From contig JBOEHJ010000055.1 in NCBI GenBank assembly GCA_050633905.1, positions 1-64,000 on the forward strand: a stretch of 64,000 nt of DNA. The letters run 5' to 3'. The DNA is from JANQPX01 sp050633905. Lineage in GTDB: Bacteria; Pseudomonadota; Alphaproteobacteria; Geminicoccales; Geminicoccaceae. How positions within the stretch are numbered: the stretch's first letter is position 1; each line of letters starts with the position of its first letter. Below are positions 55,080 through 64,000 of the stretch, in pieces. The notes beneath the pieces were generated by a model. It saw nothing but the letters and a program-made list of their open reading frames with translations, searched no databases and was not told the origin of the DNA. A program made the translations under genes and the position numbers.

Positions 55080-55296
55080 ACGCTACCTTAGCATAGCCTT
55101 GGCGCACGCTCATCTCATGACGTACCATATCATACTTGGATATGATGAGATCATTCAATCATCCTGAATGGTCTTCTGCGTCGCAGCTTGGACCGACGAC
55201 GTTCTGCGATAGAGATGCGGACTTATGAGGTTCTACTGAGACTTTAGGGCCAATCACGCCGTGTAGTGGGCATCAGCGCCGCCGAAATCGGCAGGA

Positions 55297-56781
55297 TCAA
55301 TAGGCGCCGAAACCTTTGAGCACGGCCTTCGGTGTCTTGATCAAGATCACCAGATCGCACCACAGAGACCAGTTCCGTACGTACCAGCTGTCCAGATGAA
55401 CGCGCTGGCGATAGGTGACGTCGCTGCGTCCACTCACCTGCCAAAGGCCCGTTAAACCGGGTTTACTCTCGACATAATAGACCAGGTTGTCACCATATCG
55501 GTCCAGCTCATCGGCCACCACCGGCCGAGGACCCACCAGGCTCATCTCACCCTTGATGACGTTGATCAGCTGGGGAAGTTCATCGAGAGAGGTTCGCCGG
55601 AGCCATTTGCCCATCCGTGTGATGCGAGGATCGTGACGGAGCTTGTGGTGCGTCTCCCATTCCTCCTTGAACTCGGGATGGGCATCAAGATGGTCATCCA
55701 GCACCCGATCAGCATCCGGCACCATGGTCCTGAATTTTAAGCATTTGAAACGGCGACCACCTTTGCCAATACGGATATGGCCGAAAAAGACCGGGCCACC
55801 CTTTCTAGCCAGCCGCCAGCCGATCAGGGCAAAGAGCGGGGCAGAAAAGAGAAGCAGCAGACATCCCACGGCCAAGTCGAAGCAGCGCTTAATCCTTCGG
55901 GGCCAAGGGCGGGAGAGACTGTTATACAGGCGAAGGGCCAGAACGTCGTGGGTGAAGAAATGGGTCACCTGCGTGCCGGCTAGGGGCAAACCGCGCATCG
56001 GCGAGATGATATCGACATCGCTGTAGCTGAGACTTAGCCGCTCCACATAGCTAGCATGGGCCACCATCTCGTCCATGGCCATGGCCACCACGACATGGGG
56101 CCGCCCGAGATGGGAGGGGAGAAGGTCGGGAAAGGGCGCTGATGGCAGAACGGGCAAGGTCGTAGCACCCACCTCGATCGAGCCCGGCGTCTCGGCGTCC
56201 TTGTTGGATGGCTGAATAAAGGCGACAACATTGAAGCCGAGAAGCGGCTCGCTCTCCAGCGCAAGGGCTGTGTCTTGGGCGTTGGGTCCAACGCCAATGA
56301 TGACCGTCGGACGAAGCCAGGCACCTTTCGACATGAGGAACTGTTTGACAGCGTAGCGCACCGTCGGCACCAAAATGGCGACTAGGCTCCAGCTAGCACC
56401 CCACCAAAGACGTGAGAAGTTGGTCTTGGTTAAAAAGACCAGTGCAGCATCGAGGATCGCCATCATGACGACGACGCCTAGAATGTCACCGAGTTCCTGC
56501 CAGAAAGGGCGGCGGCGATCATAGTGGCCGAAGCGTGCGAACATGATAAGGCAGGCGATGCCAAGGGTAAGCGCGATCACGGCGCGCGTCGCCCCGTAAT
56601 CCGTTTGCCAGCCGAAGAGTGCTTGTTCGAAGGTCAGCCCGTTCACAACCCAATTCGTGGTCCGGCCGATCGCAAAGCAAGCATAGATGATCAGAAGGTC
56701 GAGCCCGATAAGCAGCCATGTCTCGTGCAGCCTGCGCTTAGGCTTGGTCTTAATACGTACGTCGGTTGCCGCGAATTCCAT
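55297..56781 (-). CDS. Polyisoprenyl-phosphate sugar-phosphate transferase, WbaP-like
   Basis: 494 residues from Met at 56781. Four to five N-terminal membrane segments, a nucleotide-binding-like middle (VIIGVGPNAQDTAL), a further membrane segment and the C-terminal bacterial sugar transferase domain with CLKFRTMVPDAD, RTSLDELPQLINVIKGEMSLVGPRPV and PGLTGLWQVSGRS. It starts a lipid-linked repeat unit by placing a sugar phosphate on undecaprenyl phosphate. Together with gmd and fcl next to it, a fucose-containing surface polysaccharide is likely. The upstream frame is open to 56865, without a good ribosome site. Confidence 0.92.
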   Translation of the reverse strand: MEFAATDVRIKTKPKRRLHETWLLIGLDLLIIYACFAIGRTTNWVVNGLTFEQALFGWQTDYGATRAVIALTLGIACLIMFARFGHYDRRRPFWQELGDILGVVVMMAILDAALVFLTKTNFSRLWWGASWSLVAILVPTVRYAVKQFLMSKGAWLRPTVIIGVGPNAQDTALALESEPLLGFNVVAFIQPSNKDAETPGSIEVGATTLPVLPSAPFPDLLPSHLGRPHVVVAMAMDEMVAHASYVERLSLSYSDVDIISPMRGLPLAGTQVTHFFTHDVLALRLYNSLSRPWPRRIKRCFDLAVGCLLLLFSAPLFALIGWRLARKGGPVFFGHIRIGKGGRRFKCLKFRTMVPDADRVLDDHLDAHPEFKEEWETHHKLRHDPRITRMGKWLRRTSLDELPQLINVIKGEMSLVGPRPVVADELDRYGDNLVYYVESKPGLTGLWQVSGRSDVTYRQRVHLDSWYVRNWSLWCDLVILIKTPKAVLKGFGAY

Positions 56782-57007
56782 GAACGATGAGCATCGCCAG
56801 GTTTGAGAAGTGATCACCAAGCTTGGGTAGCATCGCCAATAGCGTGAATAGGTAGATATTGGCAAGTTATTATTTGGCCTACACTCCTAAATTTTAGGCA
56901 CTTTAGGGTTGATTGCAGCCGAACAAGCTTAAGCTGAAGAGCGCTTAAGAAAGCCGAAAGCAAACGTTTGGTATTTATTTCATTTTTTTTAAATAAACTT
57001 GCTTTAA

Positions 57008-57967
57008 TTATGCAGCTTTGTCGGCGACCTGATCACGATACCAGCGATAAGCGTCTCGCAGCCCGACATCAAGGCTGATCCTCGGTTCCCAGCCCAGTGC
57101 CTTCAACCGGCTGATATCTAGTAATTTGCGTGGCGTGCCGTCCGGCCGAGCACTGTTGTAGCGAAGGCGCCCTTCGAAACCGACGACGCCCTGGATGCGT
57201 TGCGCAAGCTCACCAATCGAAAGGTCTTCTCCGCAGCCGATATTGATGTGCATATCGTCGCTGTAGACCTTCAAGAGATGAATGCAGGCATCAGCAAGGT
57301 CGTCGACATGGAGAAATTCGCGCCGCGGCTTGCCGCTCCCCCAGATCTCGACCTCACTGGCGCCAGCCTTCTTGGCCTGATGCATCTTCGCCACCAAGGC
57401 CGGTGCGACATGACTTGTGAGCAGGTCGAAATTGTCGCCGGGACCGTAGAGATTGGTCGGCATGCCGCTGATGAAATCAGCACCATATTGCTTTCGGTAA
57501 GCCTGGCATAGCTTGACCCCAACGATCTTGGCCATGGCATACCATTGATTGGTCGGCTCAAGCTGGCTTTCCAGCAGGCATTCCTCTTTCATCGGCTGCG
57601 GCGCAAATTTCGGATAGATACAGCTGGAGCCGAGGAACAACAGCTTTTGCACCCCGACCTTGAAACAGCCATGGATAGCATTCGCCTCGATCATCATATT
57701 GTCGTAGAGGAACGTCGCCGGATATTGGTCATTGGCAAGAATGCCGCCCACTTTCGCCGCCGCGATCAGCGCGACCTCAGGGCGCTCTTTGTCCAACCAG
57801 GCCTCGACCTGATCCTGCCGGGTGAGATCGCAAACATCCTTGGGTGCTGTGAGAATGGTGCAATCTTCATCATCCAGCCTGCGCACCAAGGCACTGCCCA
57901 CCATGCCATTGTGTCCGGCAACCCAAACCCGTTTGCCGCGAATCGAGAATTTTTCAGTTTCATTCAT
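57008..57967 (-). CDS. fcl: GDP-L-fucose synthase
   Basis: 319 residues. NADP site VAGHNGMVGSALVRRL, catalytic YAMAK with preceding SSCIYPKFAPQPMKEE, and RREFLHVDDLADAC are typical of Fcl/WcaG. It epimerises and reduces the product of Gmd to GDP-L-fucose. The gmd gene lies 85 bases upstream on the same strand. Confidence 0.95.
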   Translation of the reverse strand: MNETEKFSIRGKRVWVAGHNGMVGSALVRRLDDEDCTILTAPKDVCDLTRQDQVEAWLDKERPEVALIAAAKVGGILANDQYPATFLYDNMMIEANAIHGCFKVGVQKLLFLGSSCIYPKFAPQPMKEECLLESQLEPTNQWYAMAKIVGVKLCQAYRKQYGADFISGMPTNLYGPGDNFDLLTSHVAPALVAKMHQAKKAGASEVEIWGSGKPRREFLHVDDLADACIHLLKVYSDDMHINIGCGEDLSIGELAQRIQGVVGFEGRLRYNSARPDGTPRKLLDISRLKALGWEPRISLDVGLRDAYRWYRDQVADKAA

Positions 57968-58052
57968 CGATGACGCTGCCCCTGATCGTTGCCCATCAGC
58001 CTAACGGCCCGTTCCCGTATCAAAAAATCCTATCGAGGTCGATGCGTGCAGC

Positions 58053-59117
58053 TCAATCATGTCGATGGCAACCTTCTTTCCTGACCGCCACAAGGTCGGC
58101 GTCGACCATCTCCTTAACCAAATCGGTAAAGCTCGTTTGATGCTGCCAGCCGAGCTTTTGCCTGGCCTTGGTTGGATCACCGAGGAGCAGTTCGACCTCG
58201 GTGGGCCGGAAATATTTCGGATCGACTCGCACCAATTCATTGCCGGATCGGTTGTCGACGCCGACTTCCTCGACCCCCTTGCCTTTCCAGATGATCTCGC
58301 GCCCAACGCAGCGAAATGCCAGTTCGATAAACTCGCGCACCGAATGCATCTCGCCGGTGGCCAGGACATAATCATCGGCTTCATTTTGCTGAAGAATGCG
58401 CCACATACCTTCAACATAGTCGCGCGCATGACCCCAGTCGCGCTTGGCATCTAGATTGCCAATATAGAGCGTCTTCTGCAGGCCGAGCTCGATCGCCGCA
58501 ACAGCCCTGGAGATTTTGCGGGTGACGAACGTCTCGCCGCGAAGCGGACTTTCGTGATTGAAAAGAATGCCGTTGGACGCATGGTAGCCATAGGCTTCCC
58601 GGTAATTCACGGTGATCCAATAGCCATAGAGCTTGGCCGCCGCATAGGGACTTCTCGGATAGAACGGCGTGGTCTCACGCTGCGGGGTTTCCTGGACCTT
58701 GCCGTAGAGCTCCGAGGTGGAGGCCTGGTAGAAGCGAACGCGATCACCCATCTTCAAAATGCGAATGCCTTCCAGGAGCCGAAGCGTGCCGATGCCATCA
58801 GCATTGGCGGTATATTCCGCCGTCTCGAAACTGACCTGAACATGGCTTTGCGCCGCAAGATTATAGATCTCGGTCGGACGGGTTTCCTGGATCAGACGGA
58901 TGAGGTTGGTCGCGTCGGTGAGGTCGCCGTGGTGGAGAAAAAATCGCGTGTCGCTCTCATGGGGATCGACATAGAGTGCATCGACACGACCTGTATTGAA
59001 CGACGACGAGCGGCGTTTCACGCCATGCACGACATAGCCTTTGTCCAGGAGCAGCCGCGCTAGATAAGCGCCGTCCTGTCCGGTAACACCTGTAATGAGA
59101 GCAACTTTGTCCGACAT
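58053..59117 (-). CDS. gmd: GDP-mannose 4,6-dehydratase
   Basis: 354 residues from ATG at 59117 with GAGGA five bases upstream. TGVTGQDGAYLARLLL cofactor site, KRRSSSFNTGRVD, QASTSELYGKV and YAAAKLYGYWI with the catalytic Tyr and Lys. It turns GDP-mannose into the 4-keto-6-deoxy form used by Fcl. GDP-mannose would come from the mutase gene at 36-38 kb plus a guanylyltransferase not in this window. Confidence 0.96.
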   Translation of the reverse strand: MSDKVALITGVTGQDGAYLARLLLDKGYVVHGVKRRSSSFNTGRVDALYVDPHESDTRFFLHHGDLTDATNLIRLIQETRPTEIYNLAAQSHVQVSFETAEYTANADGIGTLRLLEGIRILKMGDRVRFYQASTSELYGKVQETPQRETTPFYPRSPYAAAKLYGYWITVNYREAYGYHASNGILFNHESPLRGETFVTRKISRAVAAIELGLQKTLYIGNLDAKRDWGHARDYVEGMWRILQQNEADDYVLATGEMHSVREFIELAFRCVGREIIWKGKGVEEVGVDNRSGNELVRVDPKYFRPTEVELLLGDPTKARQKLGWQHQTSFTDLVKEMVDADLVAVRKEGCHRHD

Positions 59118-59371
59118 GAGGTTCCTCAATGAATGTGGTCGACGTTCTACAGCAGGTGATCATGCCCCGCCGACGACGAAAGACGCCGCCCTGATTTCGC
59201 CAATAGATCGTAAGTCTTCTTATTAATTACGCGTTACGATTTACAACAATTCCCTTTCAGCCAACAACCCCAAGCAGCGGAATTCGGGGGAATTTTTCGC
59301 CCCCCACCCTTTCCCCGCCTGCCGTTCGCGCGCATCATGAGCGATGATCGCTATATCAAACGGACGGATCG

Positions 59372-60991
59372 ATGTTACCTCGCGGATCGACCTATCAGGA
59401 CATTTGCGCCAAGTTCGTTTGGGACATTCCCGAACGGTTCAACATCGCCTCCGCTGTCTGCGATCGCCATGCCGATGGCAGCCACAAGCTAGCTCTCATC
59501 GACGTTCAAGATGGCAAACGGGCGCTACTGCATAGTTTCGACGATCTGCGATCGGCAAGCTCGCGCCTCGCTAACAGTCTTCGAGCCAACAATATTCAAA
59601 CCGGCGACCGGATCGGAATTCTGTTAGGCCAGCGGGTCGAGACCTTGATCGCACATCTCGCCATCTACAAACTCGGCGCGATTGCAGTACCGTTGTTCAG
59701 TCTGTTCGGGCCGGAAGCCCTTGCCTTTCGCCTGGCGGACAGCGGCATGAGTGCCTTGATCACCGATCCCGAAGGTGTGGCAAAAATCACCGCGATCGAT
59801 CAGGACCTGCCCGTACTCAGGCTGATCATCTCCACCGAGCCCGGCCCAGATGGCTCTGTGCATCTCGGCAGTCTGATGGAGCGGGCATCCGATCAATTCG
59901 AGACCGTGGCCACGCGCGCCGATGATCCGGCCCTCATCATCTACACCTCCGGCACGACCGGCCCACCTAAAGGTGCTTTGCACGCGCATCGAGTCCTGCT
60001 CGGCCATCTACCAGGCGTACAATGGCCCCATGCCCTCTTCCCCAAGGCCGATGATCGTTTTTGGACACCGGCGGATTGGGCCTGGATCGGCGGGCTGTTC
60101 GATGTCCTTATGCCCAGCCTCTATTTCGGCGTGCCGGTGGTCGCCAGCCGAAGCACCAAGTTCGAAGCGGCGGCGGCGATCGACCTCATGATCCGCCACG
60201 ACATCAAGAACGTCTTCATGCCACCGACCGCACTCCGCCTTCTCCGCCAAGCCGGGGTCGGGGCGTCCCGCCTTGACTTGCGCAGCCTTGCGAGCGGCGG
60301 AGAGAAACTCGGCGACGATGTGATCGACTGGGGTCGCTCGACCTTCAATCTGGATATCAATGAGTTCTACGGCCAAACCGAAGCCAATCTACTGGTGGGC
60401 AACAATGCTGAAATGATGCCTCTTCGATCCGGCAGCATGGGTCGGCCAATCCCTGGCCATGACGTCGCCGTGATCGATGAGGACGGCGAGCTCTGCCCCC
60501 CAGGCGAAAACGGCGAGATCGCTGCCCGGCGTCCAGACCCCGTGATGTTTCTTGGTTACTGGAATAACGATGCGGCCGTTGCCGCCAAGTTTCGCGGCGA
60601 TTGGCTATTGAGCGGCGATCTCGGTGTCGCCGATGAGGACGGCTATCTCACTTTTCTCGGACGAACCGACGATGTCATCAGCTCCGCTGGCTATCGCATC
60701 GGCCCCTCGGAAATTGAAGACTGCCTGACCCAACATCCCGCCATCGCGATGGCCGCGGTCATCGGTGTGCCCGATCCAATCCGCGGCGAGACGATCAAAT
60801 CCTGCCTCGTCCTCCGCGAGGGCTGCGAGCCCAGCGATCACTTGAAAGAGAACATAAAAAAGTTTGTCAAAACCCGCCTCGCCGCCCACGAATATCCCCG
60901 CCTGATCGAGTTTTTTGACAGTCTACCGCTGACCGCGACCGGCAAGGTGATGCGCAAAAACCTGCGCGAGCGGCATTCCAACTGCGACTGA
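59372..60991 (+). CDS. Acyl-CoA synthetase, medium-chain/ACSM-like
   Basis: 539 residues. AMP-binding P-loop YTSGTTGPPKGALHAH, then FWTPADWAWIGG, the box NEFYGQTEANL, hinge WLLSGDLGVADEDGYLTFLGRTDD and the catalytic Lys in LTATGKVMRK. It resembles acetyl- and medium-chain acyl-CoA synthetases more than FadD. Start ATG at 59372. It is divergent from gmd with a 250-base gap and has no operon partner. Confidence 0.9.
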   Translation: MLPRGSTYQDICAKFVWDIPERFNIASAVCDRHADGSHKLALIDVQDGKRALLHSFDDLRSASSRLANSLRANNIQTGDRIGILLGQRVETLIAHLAIYKLGAIAVPLFSLFGPEALAFRLADSGMSALITDPEGVAKITAIDQDLPVLRLIISTEPGPDGSVHLGSLMERASDQFETVATRADDPALIIYTSGTTGPPKGALHAHRVLLGHLPGVQWPHALFPKADDRFWTPADWAWIGGLFDVLMPSLYFGVPVVASRSTKFEAAAAIDLMIRHDIKNVFMPPTALRLLRQAGVGASRLDLRSLASGGEKLGDDVIDWGRSTFNLDINEFYGQTEANLLVGNNAEMMPLRSGSMGRPIPGHDVAVIDEDGELCPPGENGEIAARRPDPVMFLGYWNNDAAVAAKFRGDWLLSGDLGVADEDGYLTFLGRTDDVISSAGYRIGPSEIEDCLTQHPAIAMAAVIGVPDPIRGETIKSCLVLREGCEPSDHLKENIKKFVKTRLAAHEYPRLIEFFDSLPLTATGKVMRKNLRERHSNCD

Positions 60992-61371
60992 TGGATTACC
61001 TTTGGATGAAGAGTCCTCAGACTAGATACCAGAAACCAGTCGTCATCAATGTCAGATTCGGACCTGCAAACTTTTCTTAACCTGCTTTTGTCACGGTATT
61101 TCCTGGTCCAGGCGATCGTGAAAATCCGACCACTCGCAAGCAAAAGGGAGGCGGTGGCGGATTACCAGGATCACATGGACCTGATCTCCAAGCTAACACT
61201 AACTGGTTAAAGAAAAATGAGCGGCTGGCGTGCTGCTTTGATTAATCAGAAGGGATTGATCGCCATAGAAGGAGTATAAGCGACGATGGTCTTCGATGAG
61301 CCCCTAGCGTTCAGGATTAAGACCTGATGTGCCAGTATCAGACCCGTATCGACGCGTCGACCGGCATAGCC
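60992..61371. other. Convergent intergenic region, nothing definite
   Basis: Lies between the ends of two convergent genes. I see no convincing hairpin followed by a T run, no hairpin repeat copy and no open frame with protein-like text. Confidence 0.5.
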
Positions 61372-61977
61372 TTAGTCAAAGTGATGCCACCCTGCATGAA
61401 TGCGGGTTGCGGTGGTTACCCAACATAGAGATCCAAAAACAACGGCTAGGATCGGGAACCAGGTCGGAAAAGCGCAAGCGAGAACAAACAAAAGTATCGT
61501 TTCCGTCCCCTCGGTCAGGCCACCGAGATAGTAGAGGGACTTTTGGCCGCGGATGTCGGTGGTGATGCCACGCTTCTCTGCCATGATCGCGTAAGCAAGA
61601 AAAGAACACCCCGTGCCGATGAAGCTGAAGATCAGGAACGCGGCTGCCAAGGCATTGTTCAAAGGATCGGCGAGTGCGAAGGCAAAGGGAATGCTGGAAT
61701 AGAAGACGAAATCTAGGGTGATATCGAGAAAGCCACCCCGATCGGTTTTTTGAGATTTTCGTGCGAGCGCGCCATCCAGACCATCAGCACTCCGATTGAC
61801 GAGGAGAAGAAAAAGACCGAGCAGATAAGCCTGATAGGCGATCGAGACCATCGCGAAGAGGCCGATCACGAAGCCAAGCACGGTCACCCGATCAGCGGTC
61901 CATCCCCACTTGATCAAGAGCGCAGCGGTCCGATCGAGTGGTGGGTCAATCAGGGGTCTGAGCCTGGCATCAAACAT
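61372..61977 (-). CDS. CDP-alcohol phosphatidyltransferase family protein
   Basis: 201 residues, about five to six membrane segments. The family signature D-G-x2-A-R-x8-G-x3-D-x3-D is seen in DGLDGALARKSQKTDRGGFLDITLDF. It moves a phosphatidyl or similar group from a CDP-alcohol to another alcohol; the acceptor is unknown. It follows pssA by 40 bases on the same strand and is probably the third gene of the psd-pssA operon. Confidence 0.9.
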   Translation of the reverse strand: MFDARLRPLIDPPLDRTAALLIKWGWTADRVTVLGFVIGLFAMVSIAYQAYLLGLFLLLVNRSADGLDGALARKSQKTDRGGFLDITLDFVFYSSIPFAFALADPLNNALAAAFLIFSFIGTGCSFLAYAIMAEKRGITTDIRGQKSLYYLGGLTEGTETILLFVLACAFPTWFPILAVVFGSLCWVTTATRIHAGWHHFD

Positions 61978-62017
61978 CAGTCATGCTTCCCTCGCCCAGG
62001 AGACCGAGGCCGAACGA

Positions 62018-62932
62018 TCAATCGTGCTTTGGCTCATCGGGCTTGATCAGACGAACGCGCCCTGCCGCCGTCTCTGCAGACTCCAGCGTCGCCCTGGGCG
62101 GCTCACCCTCAATCATCTCCGCCTCGAGATCGGCATCGCGTCGCTCGGCTTCAGTTTGCGCGGCCAGATTCTTGGCGACCACAACACTGATGGGAATGCT
62201 GATAAAATAAAGAACTGCCACGGTCAGCAAGGTCCACCAGGGAACATTCACCAGAGCCACGATGATCGCGCCGACAATCACCAGGGTCGGCAACATGAAT
62301 TGCGGCTTGACCCGGGTCGTCATCATCTTGATTGAAAAGGTCGGGACCGTGCTCACCATCATTAGGGCGGCAAAGACCAGAACGGCGGCATTCAGCCACC
62401 AGATCTGCGGCCAGGCCTGGCCGAGCGCGAAGGTCAGCATCATCGGCACGATGACCACACCAGCGGCGGCAGGCGCCGGCATGCCGGTGAAAAAGCGCGT
62501 CATCCAGGGAGGACGATCGGGATCTTCAAGTTCGCTGTTGAAGCGCGCCAGCCTAAGCGCAGCGCAGATCACATAAAATAAGGCAATCGCCCAGCCGAAG
62601 CTCTTGGCCTCGTTCAGCGTCCAGAGATAGATCAGGAAGGCTGGCGCCACGCCGAAGCTCAGAAAATCGGCGAGACTGTCCAGTTCAGCACCTAGCTTGG
62701 AAGTGATCTTCAACAACCTGGCCGAGCGACCATCCAGACCATCAAAAATACCTGCTAAGATGATCATCACAACCGCGGTCTGGTAATGGCCATCCAGGCC
62801 ATAGCGGATCGCCGAGAGACCAAAGCAGATGCTGGCGACAGTAAACGCATTGGGAAGGAGGTGAATGAGCGGCCGCGCCTGCAAACGCCGCCGTCGCGCC
62901 TTCCAGCGATCACGCCGCCTTTCGCGCTTCAT
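62018..62932 (-). CDS. pssA: CDP-diacylglycerol-serine O-phosphatidyltransferase
   Basis: 304 residues from ATG at 62932, which shares one base with the psd stop (TGATG) and has GGAG nine bases upstream; ATG at 62947 is also in frame. Eight hydrophobic segments and the signature DGLDGRSARLLKITSKLGAELDSLADFLSFG-type region (positions about 72-100). It makes phosphatidylserine, which Psd then decarboxylates. A charged C-terminal tail of about 40 residues follows. Confidence 0.93.
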   Translation of the reverse strand: MKRERRRDRWKARRRRLQARPLIHLLPNAFTVASICFGLSAIRYGLDGHYQTAVVMIILAGIFDGLDGRSARLLKITSKLGAELDSLADFLSFGVAPAFLIYLWTLNEAKSFGWAIALFYVICAALRLARFNSELEDPDRPPWMTRFFTGMPAPAAAGVVIVPMMLTFALGQAWPQIWWLNAAVLVFAALMMVSTVPTFSIKMMTTRVKPQFMLPTLVIVGAIIVALVNVPWWTLLTVAVLYFISIPISVVVAKNLAAQTEAERRDADLEAEMIEGEPPRATLESAETAAGRVRLIKPDEPKHD

Positions 62933-63633
62933 CAGCTTTGTCTCCATCCACTTTGATCTTGATTGCGCCGACCATCAGCGAGCACGGTCTCGCCGGCCAG
63001 CGCCCGCTGCCCCGGCGCCACCAGCGGCGTGACCCCTTCCGGCAAATAGACATCACAGCGCGAACCGAAGCGGATCAAACCGACGCGCTCGCCGCTATGC
63101 AGTTGATCGCCCTCGTCGACAAAGCGCACGATCCGACGTGCCACCAGGCCCGCTATCTGTACGAGGCCGTAAACATCGCCATCAGCCGTCTCGATGCGAA
63201 ACGACTGGCGCTCATTATCCTCAGATGCCTTATCGAGGGCGGCGTTCAGGAATTTGCCGGGCCGATAGGCAAGCTTGGTGACGACACCCGGCACCGGCGT
63301 CCGGTTCACGTGCACGTCGAAAACGTTCAGGAATACGCTGATGCACATCTTGGGCTCATCACCCAGTTCCATTTCCGGCGGCGGTGTCCGCTTCGTAATG
63401 GTTTGCACCACGCCGTCAGCCGGGCTCACCACGATTCCTATGCCCTCTGGCGTCACCCGAGGCGGGTCGCGAAAGAAGTAGATCATCCAGGCGGTAACCA
63501 GGAGGCCCAGCCAGAACAGCCAGCCGGCAAACAGCCCGAGGATCAAGCTGGCTACGAAGGCGGCCGCGATGAAAGGCCAACCCTTGGGATGGATCGGGGT
63601 GATCACCCCTTTGAGATGCTCTGGCATGGTCAT
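62932..63633 (-). CDS. psd: Phosphatidylserine decarboxylase proenzyme
   Basis: 233 residues, the short Psd type. An N-terminal membrane hairpin region (FIAAAFVASLILGLFAGW) is followed by SPADGVVQ and FLNVFDVHVNRTPVPG. The self-cleavage site is the Gly-Ser in IRFGSRCDVYLP, near residue 193; the Ser becomes the pyruvoyl group. It forms phosphatidylethanolamine. The Met two codons later is an alternative start. Confidence 0.95.
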   Translation of the reverse strand: MTMPEHLKGVITPIHPKGWPFIAAAFVASLILGLFAGWLFWLGLLVTAWMIYFFRDPPRVTPEGIGIVVSPADGVVQTITKRTPPPEMELGDEPKMCISVFLNVFDVHVNRTPVPGVVTKLAYRPGKFLNAALDKASEDNERQSFRIETADGDVYGLVQIAGLVARRIVRFVDEGDQLHSGERVGLIRFGSRCDVYLPEGVTPLVAPGQRALAGETVLADGRRNQDQSGWRQS

Positions 63634-63953
63634 GGCTTGGCCGATTATCCCTCTGATAGCGCCCAGAAGATGCTGATGTAAGCCGAATGCGCCCCGTCGT
63701 CAAAGGATCAGAATCCCAACGAACCAGAGTTTTCATGGTCTGTGCCCCTGTCAAATCACAATTTATCATGAAAAATCACACGAAGTTTTTGCAAAACTCA
63801 TCGCAATTTGCGATCAATCAGTCGCGGAATGAGACTCGCAGACGAATAACCACCCCTAGCCGGAGCCTAACGCACTCAAATCTAACGATGGTTCTCGCTG
63901 GCATGTGCCTTGCTCTCTGCTTCAGATAAGTTTTAATCAGGAGGACTAACTCA
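63634..63953. other. Divergent intergenic region upstream of psd and aquaporin
   Basis: About 320 bases, AT-rich around 63750-63800. It should hold promoters for both directions. No hairpin repeat is present. An open frame over part of it has no family-like text and no ribosome site. Confidence 0.5.
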
Positions 63954-64000
63954 ATGCTGTTCAATAAAGCTCTCGCCGAGGTTATCGGCACCTTTACACT
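63954..64000 (+). CDS. Aquaporin/MIP-family channel, N-terminus only
   Basis: Only 15 codons lie in the window: MLFNKALAEVIGTFT and on. This matches the AE-x-IGTFTL start of the first membrane segment of aquaporin Z and other MIP proteins. A strong AGGAGG at 63939-63944 precedes the ATG. Water or glycerol channel cannot be decided from this much. Confidence 0.72.
   Translation, partial: MLFNKALAEVIGTFT

Noticed and set aside
56805..56830. GTGATCAC near the start of the WbaP-like gene as another hairpin repeat copy
   Set aside because: The core lacks the three-base loop form, the CATTTGG run and the distal box are missing, and it is at a gene start, not a gene end.
1..64000. CRISPR arrays, tRNA or rRNA genes, insertion sequences, prophage
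   Set aside because: No regular spaced direct repeats, cloverleaf-like sequences, transposase or phage text were noticed; small RNAs could still be missed by eye.

Overview
The window reads as one chromosome segment of a Gram-negative alphaproteobacterium. Support for this is the ccmABC–acnA cluster, a soluble transhydrogenase, SpeII-type lipoboxes, Atm1-type ABC protein, GDP-fucose/WbaP-type polysaccharide genes, a Psd–PssA phospholipid operon and a moderately high G+C with AT-rich intergenic patches. The exact order cannot be fixed from sequence alone; Rhodospirillales-like is my guess. No rRNA, tRNA, CRISPR array, transposase or phage gene was seen. The window cuts a subtilase at its left edge and an aquaporin at its right edge.

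Layout. 1-1.2 kb: secreted subtilase lipoprotein (partial). 1.7-11.9 kb: a long plus-strand operon coding a branched-chain-type ABC importer (LivG, H, M, K-like, F) bracketed by two unrelated CoA ligases, with a secreted ClpP-like protein between livH and livM and a possibly inactive nuclease-fold protein near the end. livG is broken by three single-base insertions. 11.9-16.9 kb: ccmA, ccmB, ccmC and aconitase. 17.1-22.4 kb: Atm1-like ABC protein, a small secreted protein, a Na+/Ca2+ exchanger, an SDR and a secreted unknown. 22.4-27.6 kb: a covalent-FAD dimethylglycine/sarcosine dehydrogenase-like enzyme, a choline-kinase-like phosphotransferase, cytochrome c and another SDR. 27.9-33.9 kb: small membrane protein, a three-gene membrane glycosylation set, and a VWA/J-domain pair. 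34.1-41.8 kb: galU, ugd and phosphomannomutase for sugar nucleotides, then a large lipoprotein, a histidine phosphatase and a glycerol-1-phosphate dehydrogenase. 41.9-49.5 kb: sthA, then a LacI-controlled ABC importer operon ending in a metallophosphodiesterase. 49.7-64 kb: esterase, cysS, P-loop kinase, SCP2 and FadD, WbaP/Fcl/Gmd polysaccharide genes, a fourth acyl-CoA ligase, a three-gene phospholipid operon and aquaporin.

The most unusual signal is not a gene. About 60-75 bp repeats sit directly on the stop codons of at least six unrelated genes (acnA, kinase, cytochrome c, sthA, ABC binding protein, cysS), in the same orientation as the gene. Each begins with a small hairpin of the form GTGGT-RTG-ACCAC, with compensatory changes in some copies, and ends in a conserved box of the form TCGA(c)GGTATGC. 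One further copy lies inverted between genes and a degenerate pair follows an SDR gene. I do not recognise this family.
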